DNA from: Anagrus nilaparvatae | Lineage: Eukaryota > Arthropoda > Insecta > Hymenoptera > Mymaridae | Direction of reading: 5' to 3' | DNA: 64,000 nucleotides | NCBI GenBank assembly: GCA_022575985.1 | Contig: JAKSXM010000132.1 | Span: 13,578,001 to 13,642,000, forward strand | Shown: positions 22,477-34,101 of the stretch, piece by piece | How positions within the stretch are numbered: the first letter of the stretch is position 1 | Layout of the letters: every line of letters starts with the position of its first letter | Program-made: the position numbers and the translations under genes | Notes under the pieces: generated by a model | What the model was told of the DNA's origin: nothing | The model's database searches: none | Seen by the model: the letters and a program-made list of their open reading frames with translations, nothing else

Positions 22477-24901
22477 TACCCTAACAAAAATAACCGTCTG
22501 GTTTTGGCCGGTTTCGGCTGGTTTCATCTGGTTTTAATGAGTTTTAACCAGAATAATAGTTTTAGTTGTTAAAAAAAAGAAAACTTCCGGGGAAAATATA
22601 AAAAAAACGTTTTTATCAGTGAAAATTTTCATATTTTCCGATTTTTCAAGATGGCGGACCAATGAGCATCGCAAAAAGAAACTTTATATATTAAAATTTA
22701 TTGTTTATTGGATGTTTATTGGTCCGCCATCTTGGAAAATCGGAAAATATGAAAATTTTCACTCATAAAAACGTTTTTCTCAACCCCTAAAACCCCCTGG
22801 TAATGTATAAATTTTCATTTTGAACGTTTATTGGTTAAAAGAATGTTATAAAGTTTATCAGAATTGAATTTTCTTAATTTTCCGGAAATTTTCTTTTTTT
22901 TAGAAACTGAAACTTTTATTCTGATTATAACCATGAAAAACCAGATGGATTCCGAATGACAACAGGTGGAACCAGGTAAGTTTAGCATACAGTTTTTCTG
23001 GAATTTTCCGAAATTCCACATTATCATAAAGTTTTTCCGAGCAAACAAGTACTGTTAAAAAGAAATTCATAGCATAGTTGGATAAAACATGATTAAATCA
23101 TATGATAAAAACATTATACTACTCCAGTCAAATCACGGGGGGGGGGGGGTGGTATTGTTTGTGGCCGCTACCAGATTTGGTCTACTATAGGTTTTTTGGG
23201 TCGCTGAACACGAAAATCGGGGTTATTTCTATGAGAAATTGGGGCTTAACCCTTAAATTAGCCAAAACTACCCCTAAAAGGGGTGTTTTTGAAACTTTTG
23301 CTCTAGCTCTCCAAGATTTGGTCTAATAAGGGTTTTTGGGGTCGCTGATCACGAATATTGAAGTTATAACTATGAAAAATTACCCCTTTACCCTTAAAGT
23401 GGCCAAAACTACCCCTAAAAGGGGTGTTTATGCGACTTTTGCTCTAGCCCTCCAAGATTCGATCTAATAGGGTTTTTTGGGTCACTGATCACAAAAATTT
23501 AAGTCTTTTTAATTAAAACTTAACTCTTCACCCTTAAATTGGCCAAAACTACCCCTAAAAGGGGTGTTTTCGCTACTTTCGCTCTAGCCCTCAAAGATTC
23601 GATCTAATAGGGTTTTTTGGGTCGCTGATCACAAAAATTGAAGTCTTTTTAATTAAAACTTAACTCTTCACGCTTAAATTGGCCAAAACTACCCCTAAAA
23701 GAAGTGTTTTCGCTACTTTCGCTCTAGCCCTCCAAGATTCGATATTATAGGGTTTTTGGGTCGCTGATCACAAAAATCGATGTCTTTTCAATTAAAACTT
23801 AACTCTTCAACCTTAAATTAGCCAAAACTACCCCTAAAAGTGGTGTTTTCTCTACTTTCACTCTAGCCCTTCAAGATTTTGTCTACAAGGGTTTTTTAGG
23901 TCACTGATCACGAAAATCATGGGTATTTCAATTAAAAATTAGGCCTTCACCGTTAAATTCGCTAAAACTACTCCTAAAAGGTTTGAAAGGTATAAATAAA
24001 TAAATCATAAATTTTTAAGTAATATGATTTTTTATTCTTAATTAAACAATACATATTCCTTTTAGGATTAATCAAAAATTGACTTTAACGTTCCTATTAG
24101 TAAATTATAATATTTTAAGAATTTAACGATCAATAATGGATACAAAATGTTTTTTTTTAAAATAATAAAAATTTATTTTCTTCAAACCATTTACCTTTTA
24201 GGATTAATTTCAGCTAATTTAAGGTTGAAGAGTTAAGTTTTAATTGAAAAGCTTTAATTTTTGTGATCAGCGACCCAATAAACCATAGCAGATCGAATCT
24301 TGGAGGGCTAGAGCGAAAGTAGCGAAAACACCCCTTTTAGGGGTAGTTTTGGCCAATTTAAGGGTGAAGAGTTAAGTTTTAATTAAAAAGACATCGATTT
24401 TTGTGATCAGTGACCCAAAAAACCCTATTAGGTCGAATCTTGGAAGGCTAGAGCGAAAGTAGCGCAAACACCCTTTTTAGGGGTAGTTTTGGCCAATTTA
24501 AGGGTGAAGAGTTAATTTTTAATTAAAAAGACTTTAATTTTTGTGATCAGCGACCCAAAAAACCCTATTAGATCGAATCTTGGAGGGCTAGAGCAAAACT
24601 TGCAAAAACACCCCTTTTAGGGATAGTTTTGGCTAATTTAAGGGTCAAGCCCCAATTTTCGTGTTCAGCGACCCAAAAAACCTATAGTAGACCAAATCTG
24701 GTAGCGGCCACAAACAATACCACCAAAACCGTGATTTGACTGGAGTATACTGTTATTAAGCTTATTCAGTATTGAATTTTCTTTATTCCGGAAATTTTTC
24801 TTTTTTTAACAACTAAAACTATTTTTCTGGTTAAAACTCATTAAAATCAAGGGAAACCAGATGAAACCAGCCAAAACCGGCCGCTTATTTTTGTTAGGGT
24901 A
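22477..24901. mobile_element. 2.4 kb nested foldback, TA-flanked, with ~140-bp tandem arms
   Basis: The outer ends are CCCTAACAAAAATAA (22479) and TTATTTTTGTTAGGG (ending 24899), each next to TA, consistent with a TA target as in Tc1/mariner elements. Inside each end lie mirrored GGCCGGTTT/AAACCGGCC stretches. A nested small hairpin (AAGATGGCGGACCAATGA against TTGGTCCGCCATCTTGG, 22651-22738) occupies the left side. Further in, TTTGTGGCCGCTACCAGAT (23158) mirrors ATCTGGTAGCGGCCACAAA (24695). These enclose a ~140-bp unit with GGTCGCTGATCAC and CCCCTAAAAGGGG, about five copies forward and four inverted. No transposase frame. Confidence 0.8.
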
Positions 24902-26479
24902 GTAACTTTTGAATGAAAAACATCCACGCCTTGTAATAAGATGATTTATAACTTTGTATTGGAAAAATAATTGAAATTATGAATAATTTTTTAAGAGGCT
25001 TAAATGCATGTTCACTTTTAATTTGGGATTGGAAAGGACGTCTTTATCCACGCTCAATAACCTCTTTTGTTTGGATGGTTTTAGTCAAAAATAGTACTTT
25101 GAGCTCAATTAACGCCTATAAGAAAAATTCGTAAATAAACACATATATGTATATATGGGTGTCTTTCATAGGAGCAGAATCCGAAACGAAAACTCTCTTT
25201 TGCACCTTTTTTTCTTTTAAAAAGTTAATAAATAATTTAAATCAACTGCACATATATTGGTGAGTTAACGAAAAAGTTTTCTTGAGCCTATAGTGTTCAA
25301 AATATCAAAAACGCTTGCTGTCCTTTTGCTAAACTATAAACTTTGAGAATTAATAAACGGCTTAAAATTTGAATTAAAATTTTTCTGTTTGGTGCATATG
25401 ACGTATTTAGGTCCCGAAAATTCATTTTTTTCAACGAAACAAATTTTTATGCAGTCCCTCGATTTTAGCTATTTTTAAGCTTGCTACCATTTTATTTTTA
25501 CGCACTTTAAAGCTCTGCCTTAATTTTTTTTACTTAACTACTCATATATGGAAAACCGTGGAAAACGTTAATTTTAGACATAGAAACATTGGCCGTATTC
25601 GAGTTCCGCTATAATTATCTCCAAAATCTTTACGAATTCCGTTAATTTTTATCCACACCATATTTACGTATTCCGCCGAAAAATCGAATTTCAAAATTTA
25701 GGTAGCAGGTTTGGGTTCTACACACTCGAAACCCCCATAATATGTATAAAAAGTAATTTTCTTCTATAGTCTAGGAGATTTTTTGCCCGAAATATTTCTT
25801 TATAAATTTCTTATATTTATATCTTCTATAGTCTTGGAAATTTAGCATATTTTCTAGAATCGGCAAATTTTTTGTTAAAAATAAAGTCAGGTATGAAATC
25901 GCGGTTAAATTCGATTAAAATTTCAATTTCTGTTACTCTGCGAACCCTTAGATACAGTTTTTATACCAAAATATTAAATTTATAGCAATAATTTAAAAGC
26001 AATTTAAAATATTTAGCAAATTTTCTTGAAAATAAGCCAATTTTGTTCGAAAATAAGAGTAGGCATGAAATTAGGGATAAATCTGATTAAAAATACAATT
26101 TTTTGACCCCACAAACCCCTAGATACAGTTTTTATCCCAAAAAAGTAAATTTAAAGCAATAATTAAGTGATTTAAAAATTTAAGAGCGATTTAAATACTT
26201 TATATCGAGTCTTCAGCCCCTCGCAAATTATTTGAATTAACTAATAATCCGCACAGGATAAAATATATACATAATTTACACTCTTTAATCTTAATATATT
26301 AATACATCTGACTGTCAAATCGTGAAGTAATGATCAGGAACAACAAAAAATACCCTGCCAAGTAATTGGCACTATGGTTCCTCATTAGCAATAACAAAAT
26401 GTTGTCAATATTCTATTTTACCTAATAAAAAATTAAAATATTAGAATAATTGTGCCAAATATTCTAAATTTAATAAAGA
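24902..26479. other. Intergenic region of diverged repeats
   Basis: About 25190-25480 resembles 38610-38870 (shared TGCATATGACGTATTT, CATTTTTTTCAACGAAA, TTTTTATGCAGTCC). About 25870-26000 and 26035-26165 are direct copies of each other (CCTTAGATACAGTTTTTAT / CCCTAGATACAGTTTTTAT). No gene is present. Confidence 0.5.
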
Positions 26480-28610
26480 AAGTGTATAAACTTTCCCCTG
26501 ATACCCAAAAAATTTTCAAAACTCATAATTCCAGGTATTAATACTTTCAGAGAAATAAAATTGGCACTACGTCAATAAAAAGATAATATTTTTTTAACTT
26601 TTTAATGTAAAAAATTTTGAAAAAAAAAAATTCGAAAAATTACTTATCAGATGGAGAGATCCTTTAAAAACGATAATTCTAGATATTCGTACTTTTATAG
26701 GAAGAAATTAAGTATTACGTCCTAAAATAAAAAAAATTGTTAAATTATTGTTTTTTTCTAATTTTTTTATGTAAAAAATTTTAAAAGAAAATTTTTAAAA
26801 AAAATTAGGTATCAGATTGTTGATATCCAGTTAAAAAGATAATTCTACATATTAGTACTTTCATGGAAAAAAATGAGGTACTGCGTCCAAAAAGAAAAAA
26901 AAGTATGCTATTTTTTTAATTATTTTATGTAAAAAATTAAAAAAAATAGTATATTTTTACCCATGGCCACAAAAGTAAAGAATGGCCCAAATCGCACGTA
27001 CATTACCGTCCGAGGCGAAGCCGAGGATGGTAAACTGCGATTTGGGGCATCCTTTTTTTGTGGCCAAGGACAAAACATAATTTTTCTTGCTCAGTGTCGA
27101 GAAAATGCGTTTTTTCGAATAGCGCAGCGGCCAGAAAACACGCACTTTCTGGATACTAACAAGAAAAAAAAATTTCGAAAAATTATGTATCAGATGGAGA
27201 AATCCTTTACAAACGATAATTCTAGATATTCGTACTTTCATAGGAAAAAATTAAGTAATACGTCCTAAAATAAAAAAAATTTTGGCGGTTTTTGTATTTT
27301 TTGGCGACAAAAATTTTGAGAAAAAAATTTTGAAAAAATTAAGTATCAGGTCCAAAAAATTACTATAAATGATATTTCTAAAACTAGTACTTCCACAGAA
27401 ATAAATTAAGTACTGCGTCCATAAAGAAAAAAAAAATTGGTATTTTTTGTATTTTTTGGTGAAAAAAATTTTGAGAAAAAAATTTTCAATAAATAAATTA
27501 TAAGATTCGAGATATCGAGTAAAAACGATACTTCTAGATATCAGTACTTTCATGGAAAAAAATGAGGTACTACGTCCAAAAAGTAAAAAAATTATCGTAT
27601 TTTTTTAATTATTTTATGTAAAAAATTTTTAAAAAAAAATTTCGAAAAATTATGTATCAGATGGAGAAATCCTTTACAAACAATAATTCTAGATATTCGT
27701 ACTTTCATAGGAAAAAATTAAGTATTACGTCCTAAAATAAAAAAAATTTTGGCGTTTTTTGTATTGGCGACAAAAATTTTGACAAAAAAATTAAAAAAAA
27801 ATTAAGTATTAGGTCCAAAAAATTACAATAAACGATATTTCTAAAACTTGTACTTCCATGGAAATAAATTAGGTACTACGTCCAAAAAGAAAAAAAAAAA
27901 TTGGTATTTTTTGTATTTTTTTATGAAAAAAATTTTAGGAAAAAAATTTTCAGAAAATTAAGTATCCGATTTGAGATATCATGTGAAAACCATACTTTCA
28001 AATACTAGTACTTTCATGGGAATAAATGAGGTATTACATCCAAATTAAAAAAAAAAAAAAGCAGTTTGAGATTTTTTGATAAAAAAATGTTTGGAAAAGA
28101 AAATTAGGTCTTAATTCGATAATGGTTTTGAAATATCACTAGTTAAAATATTTTCAGATATTAGTACTTTCATAGAATTAAATGAGGTATTACACAAAAA
28201 AAAATATTGCAGTTTTTTTTATTTTTCTTTTTTTTTAATTTTGACAAAAAAAATTTTGAAAAAATTAAGTATCAGATCCAAAAAATTACAACAAACAAGG
28301 TTCTTAAAACTAGTACTTCCATGGAAATAAATTAGGTACTACGTCCAAAACGAAAAAAAAAATTGGTATTTTTTGTATTTTTTTGTGAAAAAAATTTTAG
28401 AAAAAAAAATTTCAGAAAATTAAGTATCCGATTCGAGATATCATGTGAAAACCATACTTTCAAATATAAGTACTTTCATGGAAATCAATGAGGTATTACA
28501 TCCAAATTAAAAAAAAAAAAAGTACCTCGAGCTTTTTTAGTGAAAAAATTTTTGAAAAAAAAATTAGGTCTTAATTCCATAATGTTTGTGAAATATCAGC
28601 GATTACATAC
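26480..28610. repeat. Diverged tandem array (~140-155 bp unit), interrupted once
   Basis: A unit containing AGATATTCGTACTTTCAT, AGGTACTACGTCCAAAA and a poly-T/poly-A tract recurs many times (for example near 26690, 26860, 27230, 27400, 27560, 27690, 27860, 28010, 28320 and 28470). The copies are 10-25% diverged. At about 26958-27165 the array is broken by the CCGAGGCGAAGCCGAGG dispersed repeat, followed directly by another array unit. Both outer flanks carry ATGGTTCCTC, possibly marking the array ends. No frame is credible. Confidence 0.75.
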
Positions 28611-30454
28611 GACGTACGTACACACACACATACACACATACAGACTTTTTTTAAAAACCGGTTTTTCAGCTTCCTGAGGTCTCAAAACGTGCTTATATAC
28701 CAAAAAATCAAAAAAAAAATTTTGACCGATCACAATGGTTCCTCTATGAGGAACCAATAAATAAAATTTTTTTTTTTTATTGAATGGTCCATTTACCAAA
28801 AGGTACTTTTTTCTTGAACGTATATAAATTTTCCAAAAAAAAAAAGTTATTACAGCTGTTTTTTATCTGTTAATAGTTTACTATCAGTTTAAATAGGTAC
28901 AATTTAATGAAGAAATTTTTTTTTATTTGCTTATTGCAGTATAGGAAAAATAAAAAATTATATTTTATTTTAGGCTATTATTGTGCTAATCTAGGTTAAG
29001 GAGAAATAAATGAATACAATAATTCTATATATAAATGTAACAGAAAAATTTTTTATAAATTATAATAAATAATAAAGATATATTTAATATAGCATTAATT
29101 ATTGTTAAGATTTCAAACAAAAAAACTTTAATGTCCTCATATGATTTTATTCTTAAATAAATAAAATAGAGGAAATTAAAAGTAGCAGATATTATTTTTT
29201 CTATATAGACTAATTCAGTAAACTTCGCCTAAATCATACCTTCCTCAATAGAAATAATCCATATATGTATCAGGTGTTATACCATGTATAACAGTGTAAA
29301 ACAGTGTTAAACAGTGTATAACAGTGTATACATATGTGTTTCAGGTGTTATGAGGTGTTAAAACATGTGTAACGCATATTTTCACAGGAAAATGCCAATT
29401 CTTTTTTTTGTAAACATGGGTTACGTATAAAAAAGTTTGGTCCTTTGTGAGTTATGTCATGTTTCCCTTTAAAAATTTGATTGGTTATTTAAAAAATTTT
29501 GTACACGGACCAAATCATCCTCAGATGCTAGTTTGTTCATCCACTTCTTTATATCTTTCTTATCCAACAATTAAGAAAAGGTATTTGACGCCTGAGACTG
29601 ATGTATATAGATTTTGCGATGCTATTATAAATAGAAATAAAACTAAATGAACAAACAAAGTTTTTATTACTGAAAACACCTATTTAATATAACCAGTAAT
29701 TAAGCTAAAAAACTTAGGAACAAATTTAAGTAAGATTTTTCCAAAAGTAATCATAAAAAGGAGTACAAATTACTATAAATAGCAAAAACTAGGCATCAAA
29801 TCAGAGTCTTCTGTAATCAAATATTCCTACATGGGAGCCATAGAATTTGGTATTATTAATAATATTTAAAAAATTTGCAATTGCTTAAAGATGTCTTGAT
29901 AATAAAGAAGAATGTAAGGTCCATCAATAATATTATTTATACTACTCATTATTCTAAAAAAGAGTCTGAAAACTTCAAATCAGAGTCTTCTGTAATCAAA
30001 TATTCCTACATGGGAGTCTTAGAATTTGGTATTATTAATAATATAAAAAAATTTGCAATTGCTTAAAGATGTCTCGTGATAATAAAGAAGAATGTAAGGT
30101 CCATTTAGTTGTTTCTAAATTAGCATGTAACATTGCTTTTCATAATAGCTCGATTCATTTATTCCAAATTTCTATTCATATACATTATCAAAAAAGGAGT
30201 TACGCGCTGTTAAAGTTATTAATATTTTTTGTGTTTGTTTTCACATACAGTAAAATAATATAAAATTTGTAATACAGCATTCTAATCTTGAGAAAATAGA
30301 ATAGTAATTTATAAAACATTTTTTCAAAAAGATTATATCGCTTCTCAATATTTATGCATAGAAGACTTCAAGATTAATTTTTAATAAGTACTCAAAATGA
30401 TTTTATTATTTTTATTACATGATTAACAACCAATAAATAGATAATTATAATTAT
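28611..30454. other. Intergenic region with microsatellite and a 178-bp direct duplication
   Basis: CA/TACA microsatellite at 28619-28645. An 11-bp-type repeat (TAACAGTGTA) at about 29286-29330. From 29799 to 30103 a segment starting ATCAGAGTCTTCTGTAATC occurs twice about 179 bp apart with only a few changes. A 67-codon open frame at 29447-29650 is unrecognised and I do not support it as a gene. Confidence 0.55.
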
Positions 30455-31215
30455 TTTGAGGGCTGTAGAAACTGCAGGAGACCTTTCTCCCCGACAATAC
30501 GGGTTCCGCTGAGGGAAGTCAACTATCGATGCCATAAGCAGTATCACCCGTGAGAATGAACATACAGACAATCACTTCTCTAGAAAAATCACGCTACTAG
30601 TGACCCTCGATGTGAAGAATGCCTTTAACTCAGCAAGATGGAGCGATTTCATGGAGGGGCTAAGGAACTTCCAGGTGTCAAAATATCTGCGAAGAATCAT
30701 CAGCAGTTACCTGAGCGATTGAGAAAAAAATTTGAGACTGCGCAAGGAAAAAGATTGAGGAGAGTAACTGCAGGAGCAGTCCAAGGATCGGTACTCGGGC
30801 CGGATCTCTGGAACATCATGTACGATCAGGTACTTAGGCTTCCAATGTCGGAGGATACTTTAACTATCGGATATGCTGACGATCTGGCCCTAGTCATCAC
30901 GGCAAAAGATGAACAAATTGTCGAGAAGAAACTGAACCAGGCAATGCATGGAGTCAACTACTGGATGGAAGACCACGGGCTAAATCTTGCGACGGCGAAG
31001 ACTGAGGTTGTCCTATGCACCCGTAAATATATTGAGACCATCATCCCAATATGTATTGAGGAGGATAGGATAAAAACGATGGAATACTTAAAGTACTTGG
31101 GAGTGCTGTTGGACACGAAACTGACCTTTAACGCGCAGATTATGAGAAGCACGGAGAAGGCTGCCAAGCTCACTGTTGCGTAAAGCAGGCTCATGAGAAA
31201 CACATACGGACCTAA
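30455..31215 (+). mobile_element. Non-LTR retrotransposon reverse transcriptase fragment (R1-like), decayed
   Basis: The frame-shifted translation carries LVTLDVKNAFNSARW, the TAGAVQGSVLGPDLWN block, the catalytic GYADDLALVITA box, the KTEVVLCTRK region and YLKYLGVLLDTKLTFN, typical of the RT domain of R1/LOA/Jockey-type elements. There is an in-frame TGA near 30510 in the FR-GKST motif and a frameshift near 30720-30735, so it is non-functional. The 5' end, endonuclease domain and poly(A) tail are missing. Its higher GC content marks it off from the flanks. Confidence 0.9.
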
Positions 31216-31259
31216 GACTGGAAAAAAAGGAAAAAAAAAATTATTTTTGTTTTTATGAC

Positions 31260-31450
31260 TTTTTAGGCATCATCACATTCTGCATCCAATACATACATAA
31301 AATTGTGCTAATTATAAGTTTGTCAGGTAAAAAATAGCTCTAAAATATCTAATTTGTGAAGAACTTTTGTCCTCAGGTCATTTTGACGCCTCTAACATGC
31401 TTATTTTGAGTGCTTGTGTGTGGATATGTATGTTTGAGATACTATATCCT
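31260..31450 (+). repeat. Copy of a hairpin-tipped dispersed repeat
   Basis: AGGCATCATCACATTCTGC..CATACATAAAATTGTGCTAATTATAAGTTTGTCAGGT is a diverged copy of the sequence at 40826-41000, and inverted at 54700-54881. Conserved downstream text includes CTAATTTGTG, TGTCCTCAGGTCAT and ACATGCTT. Confidence 0.5.
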
Positions 31451-31887
31451 ATTGATCACTATCCAATTGATATGCATTTTATTTTAAAATATACGGGAAA
31501 AATACATATAATATAATTAGAAGTTAGAAATACATTATTCTCTAAAAAATTTTTACAACTTATTCTATAACTGCATTTTATAACTAATTCATTTTTTCAA
31601 ACGTTATTATTACATACTTAAAAATACTTAAACGTTAAACTTATACGTTATATAAAAAACTATTTAACACTGTATAAATAAATATAAAATACTATCAATT
31701 AACGAGCTATTAAATTTTATTTTTTATAAAATTTTCAATTACATAATTACATTTATGAATATTATGTTTCTTGTTATCTTGATAATTTTCTTGATTGTTT
31801 GCTTTTTTTTACATTATCCTTATTTTCTATTTTGGACCATTGTCTCATTCTCATAATTATATAGTAATATAAAATTTCTCTTTTCTC
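31451..31887. other. AT-rich spacer between two RT fragments
   Basis: Nothing recognisable is present. It ends where the second RT fragment becomes readable. Confidence 0.4.
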
Positions 31888-33300
31888 AGGAACATAAGGA
31901 TGCCAAACACCGGCTGGCCAAGGCCATCCGTTAAAGCAAGGCTCGATGTCTGCGTTCATTACGCAAAGACGTAAATAAAGACCTCTGGGGTCTAGGTTAC
32001 AAAGTCGTAATAAGAAAGTTGAACCGCGGGTCTGATAACATGCTGGATGCAGTGCCGACCAAACGGATCATCGGTGCTCTCTTTCCTGAGCAGCCCATCC
32101 GGGAAAACCCGGTAGAGGTGAAAATCAGGGAGGAAGTGCCGCTATTCAGCGAGGAAGAGATGGTCAAGGCCATCAAGGTTATGAAAAATGGCAAGGCGCC
32201 GGGGCCGGACGGGATACCAGCGAAAGTGCTCAAACGAACAGTCAAAGTAATCCCTGATATCCTGTTGAGCATGTTTAAAGCGTGCTTGGTGGCAGGAGTA
32301 TTCCCAGGGCAGTGGAAGGTGGCACATCTCGTTTTCTTTCACATAGGTAAGGGTGGAGCCCCGGAATCTCCATTATCTTACAGACCTTTGTGTATGTTAA
32401 ATAACATTGTAAAGGTGATGGAGAGCATGCTCCGGGTAAGACTGAGAAAAGCCTTTCGTTGAATTCAGTGGCCTTTCCGATGAGAAGCATAACTTCCGTG
32501 AAGGGCATTCCTCGATAGACGCCATCCGTAATGGACGAGAGGCACAGGAGTCATGTGATCCGCAAAGACTTTCTCCTGGTAACGTTGGACGTCAAAAATG
32601 CGTTCAACTCAGCCAGGTGGGATGACATGATCCAGTGTCTCGAGCCGGATTTCCGGATACATGGGTACCTGGGTAACGTCCTGAAGGACTACCTGCGGGA
32701 CCGGAGACAGCTCTACGGCACACACAATGGCAGGCGGCAGAGGATTTTGAGCGCAGGTATCGCTCAAGTCTCGGTTCTTGGACCGGGCCTGTGGAATGCT
32801 TTTTACGACTGCCTGTTGCGCGTTCACCTCCCGGGAAAAGTTTCCCTGATTGGATACGCTGACGACGTTGCGCTAACCATCACTGGCAGTGACATGCAGG
32901 TGACGCAAGGAGAGTTTGAATCTAGTCATGAGACAGATCAACCTGTGGATGAGTGAGCATGGGCTCCAGCTTGCGATCTCAAAAACGGAAATCGCACTGT
33001 TGACCCGTCGAAGGGTTTTCACTGATATCGATGTAAATGTCGACGGTGGTCGAGATCCTCACACAATCCGAAAAAAAATATCGGCTAAGTACCTGGTAAT
33101 TCTGCTTCACAACAAGCTGAGCTTCTGGGAACAATTTCAGATTTGAAAGGGCCGCGTCAGTCGCATCCACCTTGTCAAGGTTTATGGTCAACATGTTAGG
33201 CGCAAACCAGGGAAGCGAAGACTCTTGATCTCAGTGGTGAACTCTGTCCTGCTTTACAGATCAGAAATCTGTGCCCGCTCCAGCACTATGATCAAATGGC
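31888..33300 (+). mobile_element. Second non-LTR retrotransposon RT pseudogene (R1-like)
   Basis: Readable from the linker ahead of the RT domain (KDLWGLGYKVVIRKL) through KNGKAPGPDGIPAKVL, ACLVAGVFPGQWKVA, SYRPLCMLNN, LLVTLDVKNAFNSARW, AGIAQVSVLGPGLWNAF and IGYADDVALTITG to KTEIALLTRR. Breaks include a TGA in RKAFR (32461), frame changes near 32465-32530 and 32900-32930, and decay after 33140. The endonuclease and 3' end are absent. It is close kin to the copies at 51478-52660 and 59935-60215, and more distant from the one at 30455. Confidence 0.9.
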
Positions 33301-33545
33301 AAATATTTGTTTAATAAATTCAAAAATGAAATACGTTCAGATGTCCATCTTCTCTGTCTTCTGGTTGCTCACTGTGAGCTTAACCCGATTGAATTGATAT
33401 GGGCATACGTAAAGAATACTGTAGTGAAAGAAAACAGAACATTTAAAAATGCGCAAGCAGGGCTTCAGCTGTGCAAGCAAACCATGGAAAATTTACAACC
33501 TAATTTGTGAGAGAAATGTACAGAGCATGTTTAATATTTGATTAA
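33301..33545 (+). pseudogene. C-terminal fragment of a DDE (Tc1/mariner-like) transposase
   Basis: The frame from 33307 carries HCELNPIELIWAYVKNTVVK followed by ENRTFKNAQ and ends at TGA (33508), with EKCTEHV readable past it. The 'ELNPIE.IWA..K' block is the conserved last-E region of DDE_3-type transposases. The N-terminal two thirds are missing. It abuts the decayed RT fragment. Confidence 0.65.
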
Positions 33546-34101
33546 AATATTTGATTCTTTTTTTTTTTTTAATTAGAAACTGTCAAGAATCAATGTCTTT
33601 AAGGGTGCGGCAGATTATTTTTGCTTCAGGGATACATTTTGTTAAGTCCGGTCCTGAATAACATTTTAACTAAAAGTACCTTTAAATATACCTTTAATGG
33701 GAAATTCATTAATTTTACAAAACTATGTATTCTAAGATAGTAAAATTTACTATCACAGTAATAAATTCGAGGACAATTATTTTTACGATGAGTATATTAA
33801 ATATAGCAGCATTAAACTTTCATCCATATTTGATTTAAAAATTAATGATAAGCCTTAAAATAATAATTTAAAAAAAAATATGAAAATCATGAATAAAATA
33901 ATTTGATATTTTTATGACACGTATTTTAAAATAGTTGTGATAATAATAGATAAATTTAGTATAAAATGAGATGTTTTTCACTATACTTCAAAATCTTTCT
34001 TCTATTAAAATTTTAATTTTCTGTCTTATAGTAAACAAATAACCGATGGTACAAAATAAAAGAAATAAAATAAAATTTATATTTTATACTTCACTTTAAA
34101 A
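33546..34101. promoter_or_regulatory. 5' flank of the takeout-like gene
   Basis: AT-rich, no gene. The promoter of the gene at 34102 must be in this interval. TTTATATTTTATACTTC about 20-35 bp before the ATG offers TATA-like choices, but none can be singled out. Confidence 0.35.

Noticed and set aside
23102..23326. 74-codon frame
   Set aside because: Lies inside the tandem arm of the foldback at 22477-24901.
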